DNA from: an uncultured Collinsella sp.
Lineage (GTDB): Bacteria > Actinomycetota > Coriobacteriia > Coriobacteriales > Coriobacteriaceae
Direction: 5' to 3'
DNA: 64,000 bases
NCBI GenBank assembly: GCA_900540935.1
Contig: UQHW01000007.1
Coordinates: forward strand, 1 to 64,000
Of this stretch, positions 25,431 through 33,931 are shown piece by piece; within the stretch, counting starts at the first letter, position 1, and every line of letters starts with the position of its first letter. The notes beneath the pieces are model-generated. The model did no database searches. It worked only from the letters and a program-made list of their open reading frames with translations, and was not told where the DNA came from. The position numbers were made by a program, and so were the translations under genes.

Positions 25431-25489
25431 CGTGTACATTAGCCACCAAAATCGACATTTTTCGACATGTTTGGAGGCTGATGTACACG
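25431..25489. repeat. Long hairpin element with 20-nt arms
   Basis: Arms CGTGTACATTAGCCACCAAA (25431-25450) and its complement at 25470-25489 match at 18 of 20 positions. The 19-base loop contains TCGACAT twice. No T-run on either side, so it is not a terminator; it resembles an extragenic palindromic repeat. The surrounding 25362-25615 holds no gene; a TATAGT at about 25576 may be the -10 for pgsA-like transcription. Confidence 0.6.
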
Positions 25490-25615
25490 AATGCGAAATC
25501 CCCCGCCGCCTAAAAGCACCTTCCACATGTCTGGACTCTCTATGGCTGCGCTGGATAGACATCGCCGGAACGGGTATAGTATCGAAAGTTTTGTCGTTAC
25601 CAGCGGGGGAGTCCT

Positions 25616-26320
25616 GTGGGCATCAAAAAGAAGATCAAAAAGGAGCTTATCGGCACTTCCGATTACCCGTCGAATAAGATCTTTACGATCTCCAATTTCA
25701 TCACCTTTACGCGCCTGATCCTCACCCTGGTATTTCTGTACCTGTTTGTGACGGATAACAACCGCGTCATCGCCATCGTTATCTACGCCGTTGCCGCCTC
25801 CACCGACTGGATGGACGGTCAGATCGCCCGCATGACTAAGACGGTCTCGTGGCTCGGGAAGGTCATGGATCCCATTTGTGACCGTGCGCTGCTGTTCACC
25901 GGCGTGCTGGGACTGGTGGTTCGCGGAGAGCTGCCCATCTGGGTCTGCGTGCTCATTATTGGCCGCGACATCTATCTGGGCATCGGCACGCTTATCGTGC
26001 GCCATTATCACCGTCGCCCCATCGATGTCGTCTTCCCCGGAAAGATTGCCACAGCGCTGCTCATGACCGGCTTCTCGCTCATGCTACTCGGGTTCCCCGT
26101 TATTGACGGCCTGCATCTTTTGCCTTCAGCCCTTACGGCCTTCCCAGGCCTCAACGGAAGCTCGGTGCCCCTCGGCATCTTCTTTGTGTACGGCGGCGTG
26201 ATCTTCTCCATGCTCACGGCTGTCATCTACTCCATTAAGGGCGGAGCGGCCATTAAACAGGCTCTCATGCATCCCGAAGACGAGGACATCGACTTTCTGA
26301 ACCCTGAAATCGAAGACTGA
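25616..26320 (+). CDS. CDP-alcohol phosphatidyltransferase (PgsA-like)
   Basis: Membrane enzyme of the CDP-alcohol phosphotransferase family, 234 aa. The full motif DWMDGQIAR-x8-G-x3-D-x3-D is present near residues 64-90 (ends GKVMDPICDR), with ~5 hydrophobic segments. A GTG start at 25616 is preceded by GGGGGAG at five bases. The most likely product is phosphatidylglycerol phosphate, but a second and more canonical pgsA lies at 46527-47165, so this paralogue may use another alcohol acceptor. The lysine-rich N terminus and acidic C-terminal tail are not typical of PgsA. Confidence 0.82.
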   Translation: MGIKKKIKKELIGTSDYPSNKIFTISNFITFTRLILTLVFLYLFVTDNNRVIAIVIYAVAASTDWMDGQIARMTKTVSWLGKVMDPICDRALLFTGVLGLVVRGELPIWVCVLIIGRDIYLGIGTLIVRHYHRRPIDVVFPGKIATALLMTGFSLMLLGFPVIDGLHLLPSALTAFPGLNGSSVPLGIFFVYGGVIFSMLTAVIYSIKGGAAIKQALMHPEDEDIDFLNPEIED

Positions 26321-26386
26321 TTCGTTGGGGTATGATTACGTACGGTTCATTATTTGCGGCACGTCCGCGATAAGTTAGGGGTTGTC

Positions 26387-26821
26387 ATGGACAACATGGT
26401 TAACAATATGCCTCAGAATGATAAGACTGCTGACGCTACCTGCGTATTCCGCGTGCCTTCAGGCGACGTCACCGTTCCCGACCTCATGGCCAACGTGCGC
26501 ATCACCGCCCCCGTTCTGTCCATCGTCAAGGGTCCGCAGACTGGTGCCGCTTTTGAGCTCGAGGACGACGTGACCACCATCGGCCGCGATCCTGCAAACG
26601 GCATCTTCCTCAATGACATGACCGTTTCGCGCAGCCACGCGCGCATTATTCGCGAGGGCCTCGGCGCTCGCATCGAGGACTTGGGCTCGCTCAATGGCAC
26701 CTGGGTCGACGGTGCCATCGTCAATGCAGCCCCGCTGCACGACGGTTCTTCCGTCCAGATCGGTACGTTTACGCTCATCTACCACGAGAGCACGCCGGAG
26801 CGCATCGAAACCGGTGAGTAG
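26387..26821 (+). CDS. FHA domain protein (GarA/OdhI-like position)
   Basis: Small phosphothreonine-binding protein of ~144 aa. Its FHA core is GRDPANGIFLNDMTVSRSHARI (given here in part: GRDPANG ~66, SRSHARI ~82) and LGSLNGTWV (~100). The start at ATG 26387 has AGGGG upstream. It lies three bases before an FtsR-like MerR gene, the same order as garA-Rv1828 in mycobacteria. The ~50-residue N-terminal tail lacks the ETTS phosphorylation motif of GarA, so regulation of 2-oxoglutarate metabolism cannot be assumed. Confidence 0.88.
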   Translation: MDNMVNNMPQNDKTADATCVFRVPSGDVTVPDLMANVRITAPVLSIVKGPQTGAAFELEDDVTTIGRDPANGIFLNDMTVSRSHARIIREGLGARIEDLGSLNGTWVDGAIVNAAPLHDGSSVQIGTFTLIYHESTPERIETGE

Positions 26822-26824
26822 GGC

Positions 26825-27703
26825 ATGGCCGAACGCAACTATCTGAGTATCGGCCAAGTCGTCAACCTACTTCGAGGCGCATACCCCGATCTTTCGAACT
26901 CAAAAATTAGATTTCTAGAGGATGAGGGGCTCATTACCCCTCATCGTACGCCTAAGGGATACCGTCAGTACTCCAAAGAGGACGTTGATCGCCTGGAGGT
27001 CATCCTGCACTTGCAGAAGACCCGCTACATGCCGCTCAACGTGATTAAGCAGCGCTTGGAAAACGCCACGGACCTGTCAACGCTCGCCTACGAGGTGGGC
27101 TTGCTGTCCGATGTTCCGCTCAAGACGGAGCCCAAGGAGACTAAGCAAAAGCTGCATCCCATCGAGACCATTCCCGATATGCTGGGCGTCGAGATTTCGT
27201 TTATCCGCTCGCTCGCCGAAAACGACCTCATTCGCATCATCAAAAGCCCGCAGAACCGCGAGCTCGTCGATGGTCGCGATTTTCCGATCATCCGTTACTG
27301 CTCCGAGCTGTCGCGCTTCCATATCGAGCCACGCAACCTGCGTCAGTACGTATCTTCCGCTAACCGCGAGTCCTCGATGTTTGAGCAGGTGCTCGTGAGC
27401 ATGCTCGGAATGGATACCTCCGATGACGAGCGCGACGCCAAGCTCGAGCGTGCGTTTAAGAAGCTTCACGACCTGACGGAGGGCGTGCACACTGCGCTGC
27501 TCAAGAACCGCGTTTTTGAGTCGCTCAACGCCGTGGTCGAGGACGCCGACATCGATGCACTCGATGAGGAAATCACGCGTTCCGAGTCCAACAAGGCCAA
27601 AAACGAAGAGCCAGCCGCGCCGGTTTCGCACGAGGATTCTCTCGTAAAGCCGCTCAAAGTCGTCGCCCCTTCGCAATCCGGCGCCGCCACCGCGGGCAAA
27701 TAA
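26825..27703 (+). CDS. ftsR: MerR-family transcriptional regulator, FtsR/Rv1828-like
   Basis: A 292-aa regulator. The N-terminal winged-helix MerR domain has SIGQVVNLL, SNSKIRFLEDEGLITPHRTP and GYRQYSKEDVDRL, very close to the actinobacterial FtsR/Rv1828 pattern, where the protein controls ftsZ and cell division. The central helical region is followed by an acidic, probably disordered C-terminal tail. It directly follows the FHA gene (three-base gap), a conserved actinobacterial pairing. The effector is unknown. Confidence 0.82.
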   Translation: MAERNYLSIGQVVNLLRGAYPDLSNSKIRFLEDEGLITPHRTPKGYRQYSKEDVDRLEVILHLQKTRYMPLNVIKQRLENATDLSTLAYEVGLLSDVPLKTEPKETKQKLHPIETIPDMLGVEISFIRSLAENDLIRIIKSPQNRELVDGRDFPIIRYCSELSRFHIEPRNLRQYVSSANRESSMFEQVLVSMLGMDTSDDERDAKLERAFKKLHDLTEGVHTALLKNRVFESLNAVVEDADIDALDEEITRSESNKAKNEEPAAPVSHEDSLVKPLKVVAPSQSGAATAGK

Positions 27704-27743
27704 ACGCTGCTGAAATTTCGGCAACCCATTGAAAGGTCATGCA

Positions 27744-28274
27744 ATGTACGACTTCGAATCTCAAATCGTCGACATCCCCGACTATCCCGAGCCCGGAGTC
27801 ATCTTTAAAGACATCACGCCGCTCTTTGGCAATCCCGAGGCGCTCAAAGCCATGACCGATGCCCTCGCCGAGCACTTTGCCGGCATGGGAATCACCAAGG
27901 TCGTGGGTCCCGAGGCTCGCGGCTTTATGGTTGGCGTACCGGTGGCTGTAGCCCTTGGCGCCGGCTTTGTTCCCGCACGTAAACCTGGCAAGCTACCGCG
28001 CGAGACCGTAAGTCAGAGCTACGAGCTCGAGTACGGCACCGATTCAATTGAAATCCATGCCGACGCTATCAGCTCTAAAGATACCGTGTTGATTCTGGAC
28101 GACTTGGTCGCGACGGGCGGAACCGTCGAGGCAACAGGTAAACTGGTGCGAGATATGGGCGCAAAGCTTGTTGGTTACGGTTGTATCCTTGAGCTTGCGT
28201 TTCTCAACCCGCGCGAGAAGCTCACACCGTCTAATGACGATGTGGAGCTCTTTAGCCTGGTGACGGTGGACTAG
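27744..28274 (+). CDS. apt: Adenine phosphoribosyltransferase
   Basis: Purine salvage enzyme converting adenine and PRPP to AMP. DIPDYPEPGVIFKDITPLF at the N terminus, GPEARGFMVG (~57), KPGKLPRET and the PRPP motif VLILDDLVATGGT (~117-129). 176 aa, normal length. The start at ATG 27744 follows GAAAGG at eight bases; an upstream TTG is not needed. Confidence 0.96.
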   Translation: MYDFESQIVDIPDYPEPGVIFKDITPLFGNPEALKAMTDALAEHFAGMGITKVVGPEARGFMVGVPVAVALGAGFVPARKPGKLPRETVSQSYELEYGTDSIEIHADAISSKDTVLILDDLVATGGTVEATGKLVRDMGAKLVGYGCILELAFLNPREKLTPSNDDVELFSLVTVD

Positions 28275-28306
28275 CCGTTACCCTTAGTTACTGGAAAGGA
28301 AGCTAC

Positions 28307-29434
28307 ATGCGCACAGCAAACACGCACAAAAACATGGCACGCTGCGCTGCTACGGCAACCCTCGCTTGTGTTTTGGGCTTGGGCCTCGCGGCTCCTGCCT
28401 ACGCCGATACCGCATCCGACCTTGCCTGCGCTCGTACGAAGCTCGAGCAGATCGGTACCCAAACTCAGCAGATTTACGATGAGCTCGCCACGCAGACACA
28501 GGCGCTCGATCAGACTGCCGGCGAGATCACGCAAAAGCAGCAGGAGATCGCCGATGGTCAGGCTAAGCTCTCGACCTATGTCGCCGGCGAGTATAAGACC
28601 GGCGGCCTGAGCTTGCTTCAGGTTCTGACGGGTGTCGATGACCTGAGCGATATGCTCAACCGTCTGTTCTACTACGGCAAAGTTTCCGATAAGCAAGCTC
28701 AGACCATTCAAGAGGTCAAGGAGCTTAAGCAGCAGCTCACCGATAAGCAGTCCGAGCAGGAAAAGAACGTCGCCGCCACGCAAAAGAAGGTCGACGAGCT
28801 TAACGCCCAGCAGGCTGAAGCCCAGAACGTCGTAAACTCCCTGGATTCGCAGCTGCAGGCCGAGCTTGCCTCCGAGGCCGAGGCCAACGCCGCGCTGCAG
28901 GCCGGCATCAACGCCAGCACCGCCGAGAAGGCCACGGTGAGCAACGAGACTGCCGGTACGACCGAGAACACCAACAACGGTGGCCAGACCAGCAATAACA
29001 ACAACCAGGGCGGCAACACTCCGGCTCCTACGCCGGCACCTGCTCCGACGCCGCAGCCCTCCACGCCTGCTCCGGCTCCGACGCCTTCTGCTCCGAGCCA
29101 GTCCGTCGATGGCGGTTCTGTTGTCTCGCGTGCATACAGCAAGCTTGGTTGCGCCTATTCCTGGGGCGGAATTGGCCCGAACAGCTTCGACTGCTCTGGT
29201 TTTGTAAGCTATTGCCTTACTGGTCGCTATTGCCGCCTGGGCACCACGGGCACCTTTATGGGCTGGACGCGTGTGTCCGATCCGCAGCCCGGTGACGTTG
29301 TAGTCAACTCGTACCACACCGGCATTTACATCGGTGGTGGTCAGATGATTCATGCGTCCGACTACAACACGGGTGTTATCATCAGCTCCGTTGCCGCCGG
29401 CATGAACAACAACTACATTTTCGTGCGCTACTAA
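28307..29434 (+). CDS. Secreted NlpC/P60 peptidoglycan hydrolase with coiled coil
   Basis: A 375-aa exported cell-wall hydrolase. Signal peptide with cleavage near AYA-DTA (~37). Residues ~40-200 are a long coiled coil like CwlO and RipA regulators. A Pro/Ala/Thr linker (~235-265) follows, and then the C-terminal NlpC/P60 domain with catalytic Cys in FDCSGFVSYC (~298) and His in SYHTGIYIGGG (~343). It probably cleaves stem peptides during growth or daughter-cell separation; the coiled coil suggests FtsEX-type control (inference). AAAGGAAG precedes the ATG. Confidence 0.93.
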   Translation: MRTANTHKNMARCAATATLACVLGLGLAAPAYADTASDLACARTKLEQIGTQTQQIYDELATQTQALDQTAGEITQKQQEIADGQAKLSTYVAGEYKTGGLSLLQVLTGVDDLSDMLNRLFYYGKVSDKQAQTIQEVKELKQQLTDKQSEQEKNVAATQKKVDELNAQQAEAQNVVNSLDSQLQAELASEAEANAALQAGINASTAEKATVSNETAGTTENTNNGGQTSNNNNQGGNTPAPTPAPAPTPQPSTPAPAPTPSAPSQSVDGGSVVSRAYSKLGCAYSWGGIGPNSFDCSGFVSYCLTGRYCRLGTTGTFMGWTRVSDPQPGDVVVNSYHTGIYIGGGQMIHASDYNTGVIISSVAAGMNNNYIFVRY

Positions 29435-29457
29435 GTATTCAGATAAAGCAAACGGAT

Positions 29458-29497
29458 ATGGACCTCGTGGCTTTGAGTCATGGGGTCCATTCTTTTG
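29458..29497 (+). terminator. Terminator after the NlpC/P60 gene
   Basis: Stem ATGGACC (29458-29464)/GGTCCAT (29484-29490) followed by TCTTTT; 24 bases after the stop codon. Confidence 0.65.
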
Positions 29498-29510
29498 CCT
29501 TTCGTGCAGT

Positions 29511-29541
29511 CCGCTATCTAGTTTTGAATACTAGATAGCGG
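29511..29541 (+). promoter_or_regulatory. Operator-like 12-bp perfect dyad upstream of degV
   Basis: CCGCTATCTAGT-TTTGAAT-ACTAGATAGCGG. It ends 22 bases before a TATAAT (-10, 29564-29569), so it abuts or covers the -35 position of the degV promoter. A related dyad with the same 7-base spacer (23 of 31 positions identical) lies at 31185-31215 upstream of the DUF1836 gene. Probably a regulator binding site. Confidence 0.6.
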
Positions 29542-29598
29542 CCCAATCGGTCTGCAAGATGGCTATAATTGAATGGGAACGATTAGAAAGGACCCTCT

Positions 29599-30465
29599 AT
29601 GAGCTGGGCACTTATCTCCGATTCAAGCTGCAACCTTCGCGATTGGCAACCGACCGCGCCCCATACCATCTTTGCATTTGCGCCCCTCAAAATTCGAGTG
29701 GGGGAGCGTGAATTCGTCGATGACCTTTCGCTCGATGTTCATGAGCTCAACTGCGCTGTTCAGGCGGAGACGAACGCTTCTTCGAGCGCTTGTCCCAGCG
29801 TAGGGGAGTGGGCCAAGCTCTTCAAATTGGCAGACAAGACCATCTGCATGCCGATCTCTGAGGGCGTGTCGGGCAGCTACAACGCGGCAGCCACGGCTCG
29901 CGATATGGTTCTTGCCGAGGAGCCCGACCGACAGATTCATCTAGTCAATTCACGCGCAGCTGGCGGCAAAATGGACCTCATTTTCTTGCTGTTCGACCGC
30001 TATCTTGCAAGCAATCCGGATGTCTCATTCGAGGAAGCTTGCGCATACTTCGATAGCCTTGAGCAGAACAGCAAAATCCTCTTCAGCTTGTGCAATTACG
30101 AAAACCTCGCCAAAGCCGGACGTATCCCTAAGGCAGCCGGCGTTATTGCCAACAAGCTCAATATCCGCATTTTGGGCACGGCGAGCGAGGCCGGTAAAAT
30201 CGAACTCGTCGGGCACACGCGTGGCGAAAAGAAGATGCTCAACAAGATCATCGATACCATGGAAGCCGAGGGTTTTGCCGGCGGCGAGGTCGTCATCGAT
30301 CACGTTGAGAACGAAGCTGGAGCCCAGGCGCTTACTGACCGCATAGTCGAGCATTGGCCCGGCTCCAAAACCATCATCATGCCCTGTAACGGGCTAGATT
30401 CATACTATGCCGAAATGCATGGGCTCATTATCGGCTACGGCATGGGCGTGGCTTCGGGCAAATAA
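29599..30465 (+). CDS. DegV family fatty-acid-binding protein
   Basis: A 288-aa DegV-fold protein. The family binds single fatty acids and feeds fatty acid kinase. Typical segments: SDSSCNL near the N terminus, SVGEWAKLF, PISEGVSGSYNAA (ligand-pocket Ser region, ~93-105), VNSRAAGG (~118) and a YENLAKAGRIPK stretch. AGAAAGG precedes the ATG. Flanked by an upstream dyad and a downstream terminator, so transcribed alone; no fakA in this window. Confidence 0.9.
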   Translation: MSWALISDSSCNLRDWQPTAPHTIFAFAPLKIRVGEREFVDDLSLDVHELNCAVQAETNASSSACPSVGEWAKLFKLADKTICMPISEGVSGSYNAAATARDMVLAEEPDRQIHLVNSRAAGGKMDLIFLLFDRYLASNPDVSFEEACAYFDSLEQNSKILFSLCNYENLAKAGRIPKAAGVIANKLNIRILGTASEAGKIELVGHTRGEKKMLNKIIDTMEAEGFAGGEVVIDHVENEAGAQALTDRIVEHWPGSKTIIMPCNGLDSYYAEMHGLIIGYGMGVASGK

Positions 30466-30484
30466 AGTCCAATCAAGCAAAAAT

Positions 30485-30526
30485 ACGGGCGGTACAAAGC
30501 GACAGATGGCTCTTTGTACCGCCCGT
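30485..30526. terminator. Bidirectional terminator between convergent genes
   Basis: A 15-bp perfect stem (ACGGGCGGTACAAAG and its complement at 30512-30526) between the ends of degV and the DUF1836 gene, with T-rich sequence on the plus side. Confidence 0.85.
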
Positions 30527-30538
30527 TTTATACGTCGG

Positions 30539-31150
30539 CTAGCTATTAAACCCGTTGAACTTGAGATAGCTCATCAAGTAAGCCTTCGAAACGAAGGACG
30601 ATACCGCGCTACGCACAAGCAGCGACTCACGCGTTACCTGATGCGCCGTATCGGGCACGGGAGTCTGCTCGACGGAAAACGCCGCACGAATCGATGCCTC
30701 GAGCTGATCGACCACATAATCAAAGGCCGTCGGGGCATCGTAGCTCAAACGCTGAATGTTAAAGAGTGCCTGCACAGCAGCAATAGGTAGCACCTGCTTA
30801 AAGATGCAGATAGCGATCAGGCGGGCAATCTGCTCGCGGCCATATTGCTTTTTGACCGGAGCAGGCACTAGGCCGACCTTTACGTAGTTATTGATCATCG
30901 ATGGCGTAATGATAGGCTGCTCAACGCAAATGAACAGCGGCTCCATCCACAGCGCAACATACTCAATAACCTGGTCGCGGTAGAGCGTCACATTGGGCAA
31001 CTGGTCATAGCGCGGCAGACTCAACGTATTGAGTTTGCGCACGATATCGGACTGAATAAATGCATCGGGCAGCACAGTGGGCTGAATATCCTCAGGCTTA
31101 ATGCTGACCGACGAATCAGACATCGGAATAACGTGTTTAACGTGGTTCAT
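30539..31150 (-). CDS. DUF1836 domain protein, probable transcriptional regulator
   Basis: A 203-aa protein. The start at 31150 (MNHVKHVIPM) is fixed by GGAGG six bases upstream. The central region (TPSMINNYVKVGLVPAPVKK, then YGREQIARLI) is the MerR-like helix-turn-helix pattern of DUF1836. The C-terminal part is helical. An imperfect dyad related to one in front of degV lies just upstream of its SD, suggesting autoregulation and control of degV (inference). Effector unknown. Confidence 0.82.
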   Translation of the reverse strand: MNHVKHVIPMSDSSVSIKPEDIQPTVLPDAFIQSDIVRKLNTLSLPRYDQLPNVTLYRDQVIEYVALWMEPLFICVEQPIITPSMINNYVKVGLVPAPVKKQYGREQIARLIAICIFKQVLPIAAVQALFNIQRLSYDAPTAFDYVVDQLEASIRAAFSVEQTPVPDTAHQVTRESLLVRSAVSSFVSKAYLMSYLKFNGFNS

Positions 31151-31184
31151 AAAGGTCCTCCGTTCATTTTCTATATTGTATTCT

Positions 31185-31215
31185 AGGTTATCTAGTTTTG
31201 CATACCATATAGCCT
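31185..31215 (-). promoter_or_regulatory. Operator-like dyad upstream of DUF1836 gene
   Basis: GGTTATCTAGT-TTTGCAT-ACCATATAGCC: an imperfect dyad sharing TATCTAGTTTTG and the 7-base spacing with the degV dyad. On the minus strand it lies just upstream of a TACAAT -10-like sequence and ~35 bases before the start codon. Confidence 0.5.
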
Positions 31216-31222
31216 GCAAGAA

Positions 31223-31262
31223 AAATGGCGGGACAGTGCACTGATGCATCGTCCCGCCATTT
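31223..31262 (-). terminator. Terminator after trxB
   Basis: On the minus strand, a 12-bp perfect stem AAATGGCGGGAC/GTCCCGCCATTT followed by TTTTTCTT. Confidence 0.85.
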
Positions 31263-31303
31263 AGTTAATAGATAACAACCTTACATAAGATATATTATCG
31301 TAC

Positions 31304-32242
31304 TTATCCGCGGAGAAACGCGTATGCGCTCGTTGCTGCTATGGCTCCGTCAGAAACGGCGGTCACAACCTGGCGTAAGCGTTTGGAACGGATGTCGCCA
31401 GCAGCGAATAGACCTGGCGTGCGTGTCGCCATGGATTCATCAGTCAGAATGCCGCCATCAGGCGCCAGATCGACTAAATGCTCAACAAGCTCGGTATGGG
31501 GTTGCGTGCCGGTAAAGACAAAAATGCCAAACGAGCCAGGCTCAAATGACTCGGTATGAATTTCCCCGGATGCATTGTCCTTAAAGGCAATCGTCGTTGG
31601 CATCGCTTCACCAGAAAGTTCAACAATACTAGTTTGGTACCTAACTGTAATATTGTCCTTTTCGAGTACTTTCTGAACAACACCATCAGGCGCACGAAAC
31701 TGGTCGCGGCGCAGCACGATGGTCACACTGCTGGCAATATCTGACAGGAACAGAGCCTCCTCGCAGGCAGCATTGCCGCCGCCGATGACAAAGACCTGTT
31801 TGCCGCGGAAGAACATGCCGTCACATGTTGCGCAATATGAAACGCCACGACCGCGATACGTATCCTCGCCAACAAAACCAGCAGATCGCGGCGTGGCACC
31901 CATGCAAGCGATAACGCTCGAGGCCAGCGTATCGCCCATATCGTGATGCACCGTAAACAGCGCTGCATCGGCATCGTAATCGATACCCGTAACCATGCTC
32001 CATGCGACCTGAGCTCCCAAGCCCTCTGCATGCTGCTGAAAACGCTCGCCGAGTTCGGCGCCACTCAAGAGCGGAATGCCCGGATAGTTCTCGACTTCAT
32101 TGGTCGTGGCGATCTGTCCACCCGACATGCCCTGCTCAATCACGGTCGTCGTCAGGTTGGCACGCGCAGCGTAAATGGCGGCAGCATAGCCCGCGGGGCC
32201 TCCACCGATAATCGCAACATCAATCGGCTGATCGGTAGTCAT
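31304..32242 (-). CDS. trxB: Thioredoxin reductase (NADPH)
   Basis: Flavoenzyme that reduces thioredoxin with NADPH. GGGPAGYAAAIYAARA (FAD site, ~14-29), redox pair CATC followed by DG (~135-138), GGGNAACEEALF (NADPH site, ~155) and C-terminal GLFAAGDIR. 312 aa from ATG 32242, with AGAGGA upstream. Divergent from the glycosyltransferase gene. No thioredoxin gene is adjacent. Confidence 0.94.
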   Translation of the reverse strand: MTTDQPIDVAIIGGGPAGYAAAIYAARANLTTTVIEQGMSGGQIATTNEVENYPGIPLLSGAELGERFQQHAEGLGAQVAWSMVTGIDYDADAALFTVHHDMGDTLASSVIACMGATPRSAGFVGEDTYRGRGVSYCATCDGMFFRGKQVFVIGGGNAACEEALFLSDIASSVTIVLRRDQFRAPDGVVQKVLEKDNITVRYQTSIVELSGEAMPTTIAFKDNASGEIHTESFEPGSFGIFVFTGTQPHTELVEHLVDLAPDGGILTDESMATRTPGLFAAGDIRSKRLRQVVTAVSDGAIAATSAYAFLRG

Positions 32243-32359
32243 GAAGAATCCTCTCGTCGAAACGTTGTCGTTCTTTGCGCTCATACCCAAATTTACGTGA
32301 ACATGACACTCATGCACTACAATGATAAATCGCGTAACAAAGCTGAAGGGGAGTTATCG

Positions 32360-33661
32360 ATGGATCAAACGCAGACGAGCAATAGCGCTCCCCTGCCCAT
32401 GCAAGCCACTCCCCAACCGGAGCAAATGACCGTTTCACCTGCACAAAAACCCCTGGTAACCATTGTGCACGCATCGGTTGGATCGGGCCACAAAGCCGCC
32501 GCCAACGCGATTGCACAAGCATTTGACCTTATCCGCGGCACCAAGGGAATCCCTAAGGATATTGAGATCGAAGTCCTAGATATCCTCGATTTTGGACGCA
32601 TTAGGTTCGATGGTAATAAAACAGCAGCGTCGTTTACCGGCGCCACGCGTCCCATTTACGACCTGACCTGGCGATATACGCTTACAGGACATCTGCTCTG
32701 GGGCGGCGGCACAGCATGGTCACGAATTATGTTCCCCGCCTTCAACGAATACGTCCGGACCCGCAGGCCCATAGCCGTGGTCGCAACACACATTACGGCG
32801 GCCAACGTCGCTGTGGGCGCCCGCGTCATCACGGGTATCGATTACCCGGTCATCTGCGTACCAACAGACTATGAAGTTGAAGGCTTTTGGCCCCACAAGG
32901 ACACCGACCTATTCTGCGTAGCCAACGAGTTTATGGCCGAAACGCTGCGCCCGCGCAAGGTTCCCGAGTCAAAGATCCGCATAACGGGCATTCCCATTCG
33001 TGCCGGTTTCGATTCAGATTACAAACGCGAAGATGAGCTCAGCAAGTTCAATCTCCCCATAGACAAAACCGTCGTATTGGTGATGGCCGGCGCCAGTTTG
33101 CCCCAACCATACGTGCGTTTCCGTGCCGCGATGGACCACACGCTCCCCTTCTTACGCAGCTTTGAGGACATGCACTTTGTCTTTTTACCGGGCAAGGATA
33201 AGGAATACGCCAACCGACTCAAAACGCTCTTCGACGCCATGAAGCTCGACAACGTGACGGTACTGGACTACGTAGATGACATGGCGGCCCTCATGCACGG
33301 CTGCGACCTGGCAATCCTCAAATCGGGCGGGCTCACCGTCACCGAGTGCCTGTGCGCGCATCTGCCGATGATCCTACTGGGCAAATCATACGGTCAGGAA
33401 AAGGCCAACACCACGATGCTCACCGGCATGGGCGCCAGCATGCATGTCACCACCGCACGAGAACTCATCGTAACCCTACGTCACTTGCACGACCATCCCG
33501 AATCACTCAAAGCCCTACTCATCAACGGCGAAGTACTACGCCGCCCTCACGCTGCCAAAGACATCGCCATCGCAACCATGGAGCTCGTAGGCAAGCCCCA
33601 AAAGCGCAAACGAGCCTTCTGCCGCTTCTACTGGGGCGGAAAGCCCGCGCATATCCGCTAG
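32360..33661 (+). CDS. MGDG synthase-like/UgtP-type glycosyltransferase (GT28)
   Basis: A 433-aa glycosyltransferase. The N-terminal half has the MGDG-synthase domain opening VTIVHASVGSGHKAAANAIA (~34-53), with CVPTDYEVEGFW and KIRITGIPI. The C-terminal half is GT28-like with VLVMAGASLPQP and LAILKSGGLTVTECL (nucleotide-sugar binding). It most likely transfers glucose or galactose to diacylglycerol, making glycolipid anchors. AAGGGGAG before ATG 32360 fixes the start. The N-terminal 30 residues are Gln/Pro-rich and unconserved. Confidence 0.85.
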   Translation: MDQTQTSNSAPLPMQATPQPEQMTVSPAQKPLVTIVHASVGSGHKAAANAIAQAFDLIRGTKGIPKDIEIEVLDILDFGRIRFDGNKTAASFTGATRPIYDLTWRYTLTGHLLWGGGTAWSRIMFPAFNEYVRTRRPIAVVATHITAANVAVGARVITGIDYPVICVPTDYEVEGFWPHKDTDLFCVANEFMAETLRPRKVPESKIRITGIPIRAGFDSDYKREDELSKFNLPIDKTVVLVMAGASLPQPYVRFRAAMDHTLPFLRSFEDMHFVFLPGKDKEYANRLKTLFDAMKLDNVTVLDYVDDMAALMHGCDLAILKSGGLTVTECLCAHLPMILLGKSYGQEKANTTMLTGMGASMHVTTARELIVTLRHLHDHPESLKALLINGEVLRRPHAAKDIAIATMELVGKPQKRKRAFCRFYWGGKPAHIR

Positions 33662-33688
33662 TCGAATGTCCGCCGCTCTGCCGGAGCC

Positions 33689-33760
33689 GCCCTTATATCA
33701 TTCCATGCTCAAACATTCTCGCTTCGCTGCGAAACTGCGCGCGGGACGATATATAGGGGC
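33689..33760. repeat. Hairpin element C (inverted copy of element D)
   Basis: Imperfect arms (CCCTTATATCATTCCATGC against a partner ending ATATATAGGGGC) enclose a core containing CTCAAACATTCTCGCTTCG and CTGCGAAACTGCGCG. The same core occurs in opposite orientation in 33932-34034. It lies just after the glycosyltransferase stop. Confidence 0.6.
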
Positions 33761-33851
33761 CTCCCACAGGCAAGCTACGTTAACGTACTAGCGGCTATAC
33801 CAGATTCCCCACCAGTAGAATCTGCAAAAGGGAACCAGAAAAAATAAATAC

Positions 33852-33900
33852 AGTAAGCCGATGCGACAAAGGAGGCGTCCCTTTATCGCATCGGCTTACT
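33852..33900. terminator. Strong hairpin terminator between convergent genes
   Basis: A 15-bp perfect stem AGTAAGCCGATGCGA/TCGCATCGGCTTACT with an inner AAAGG..CCTTT pairing. On the minus strand it is followed by a T-rich tract (TATTTATTTTTTCT), so it best serves the dut-nrdR transcript; it may also stop the rightward glycosyltransferase transcript. Confidence 0.75.
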
Positions 33901-33931
33901 AGAAAGACTTTTGTTTTCAAGCGAGTAACCG

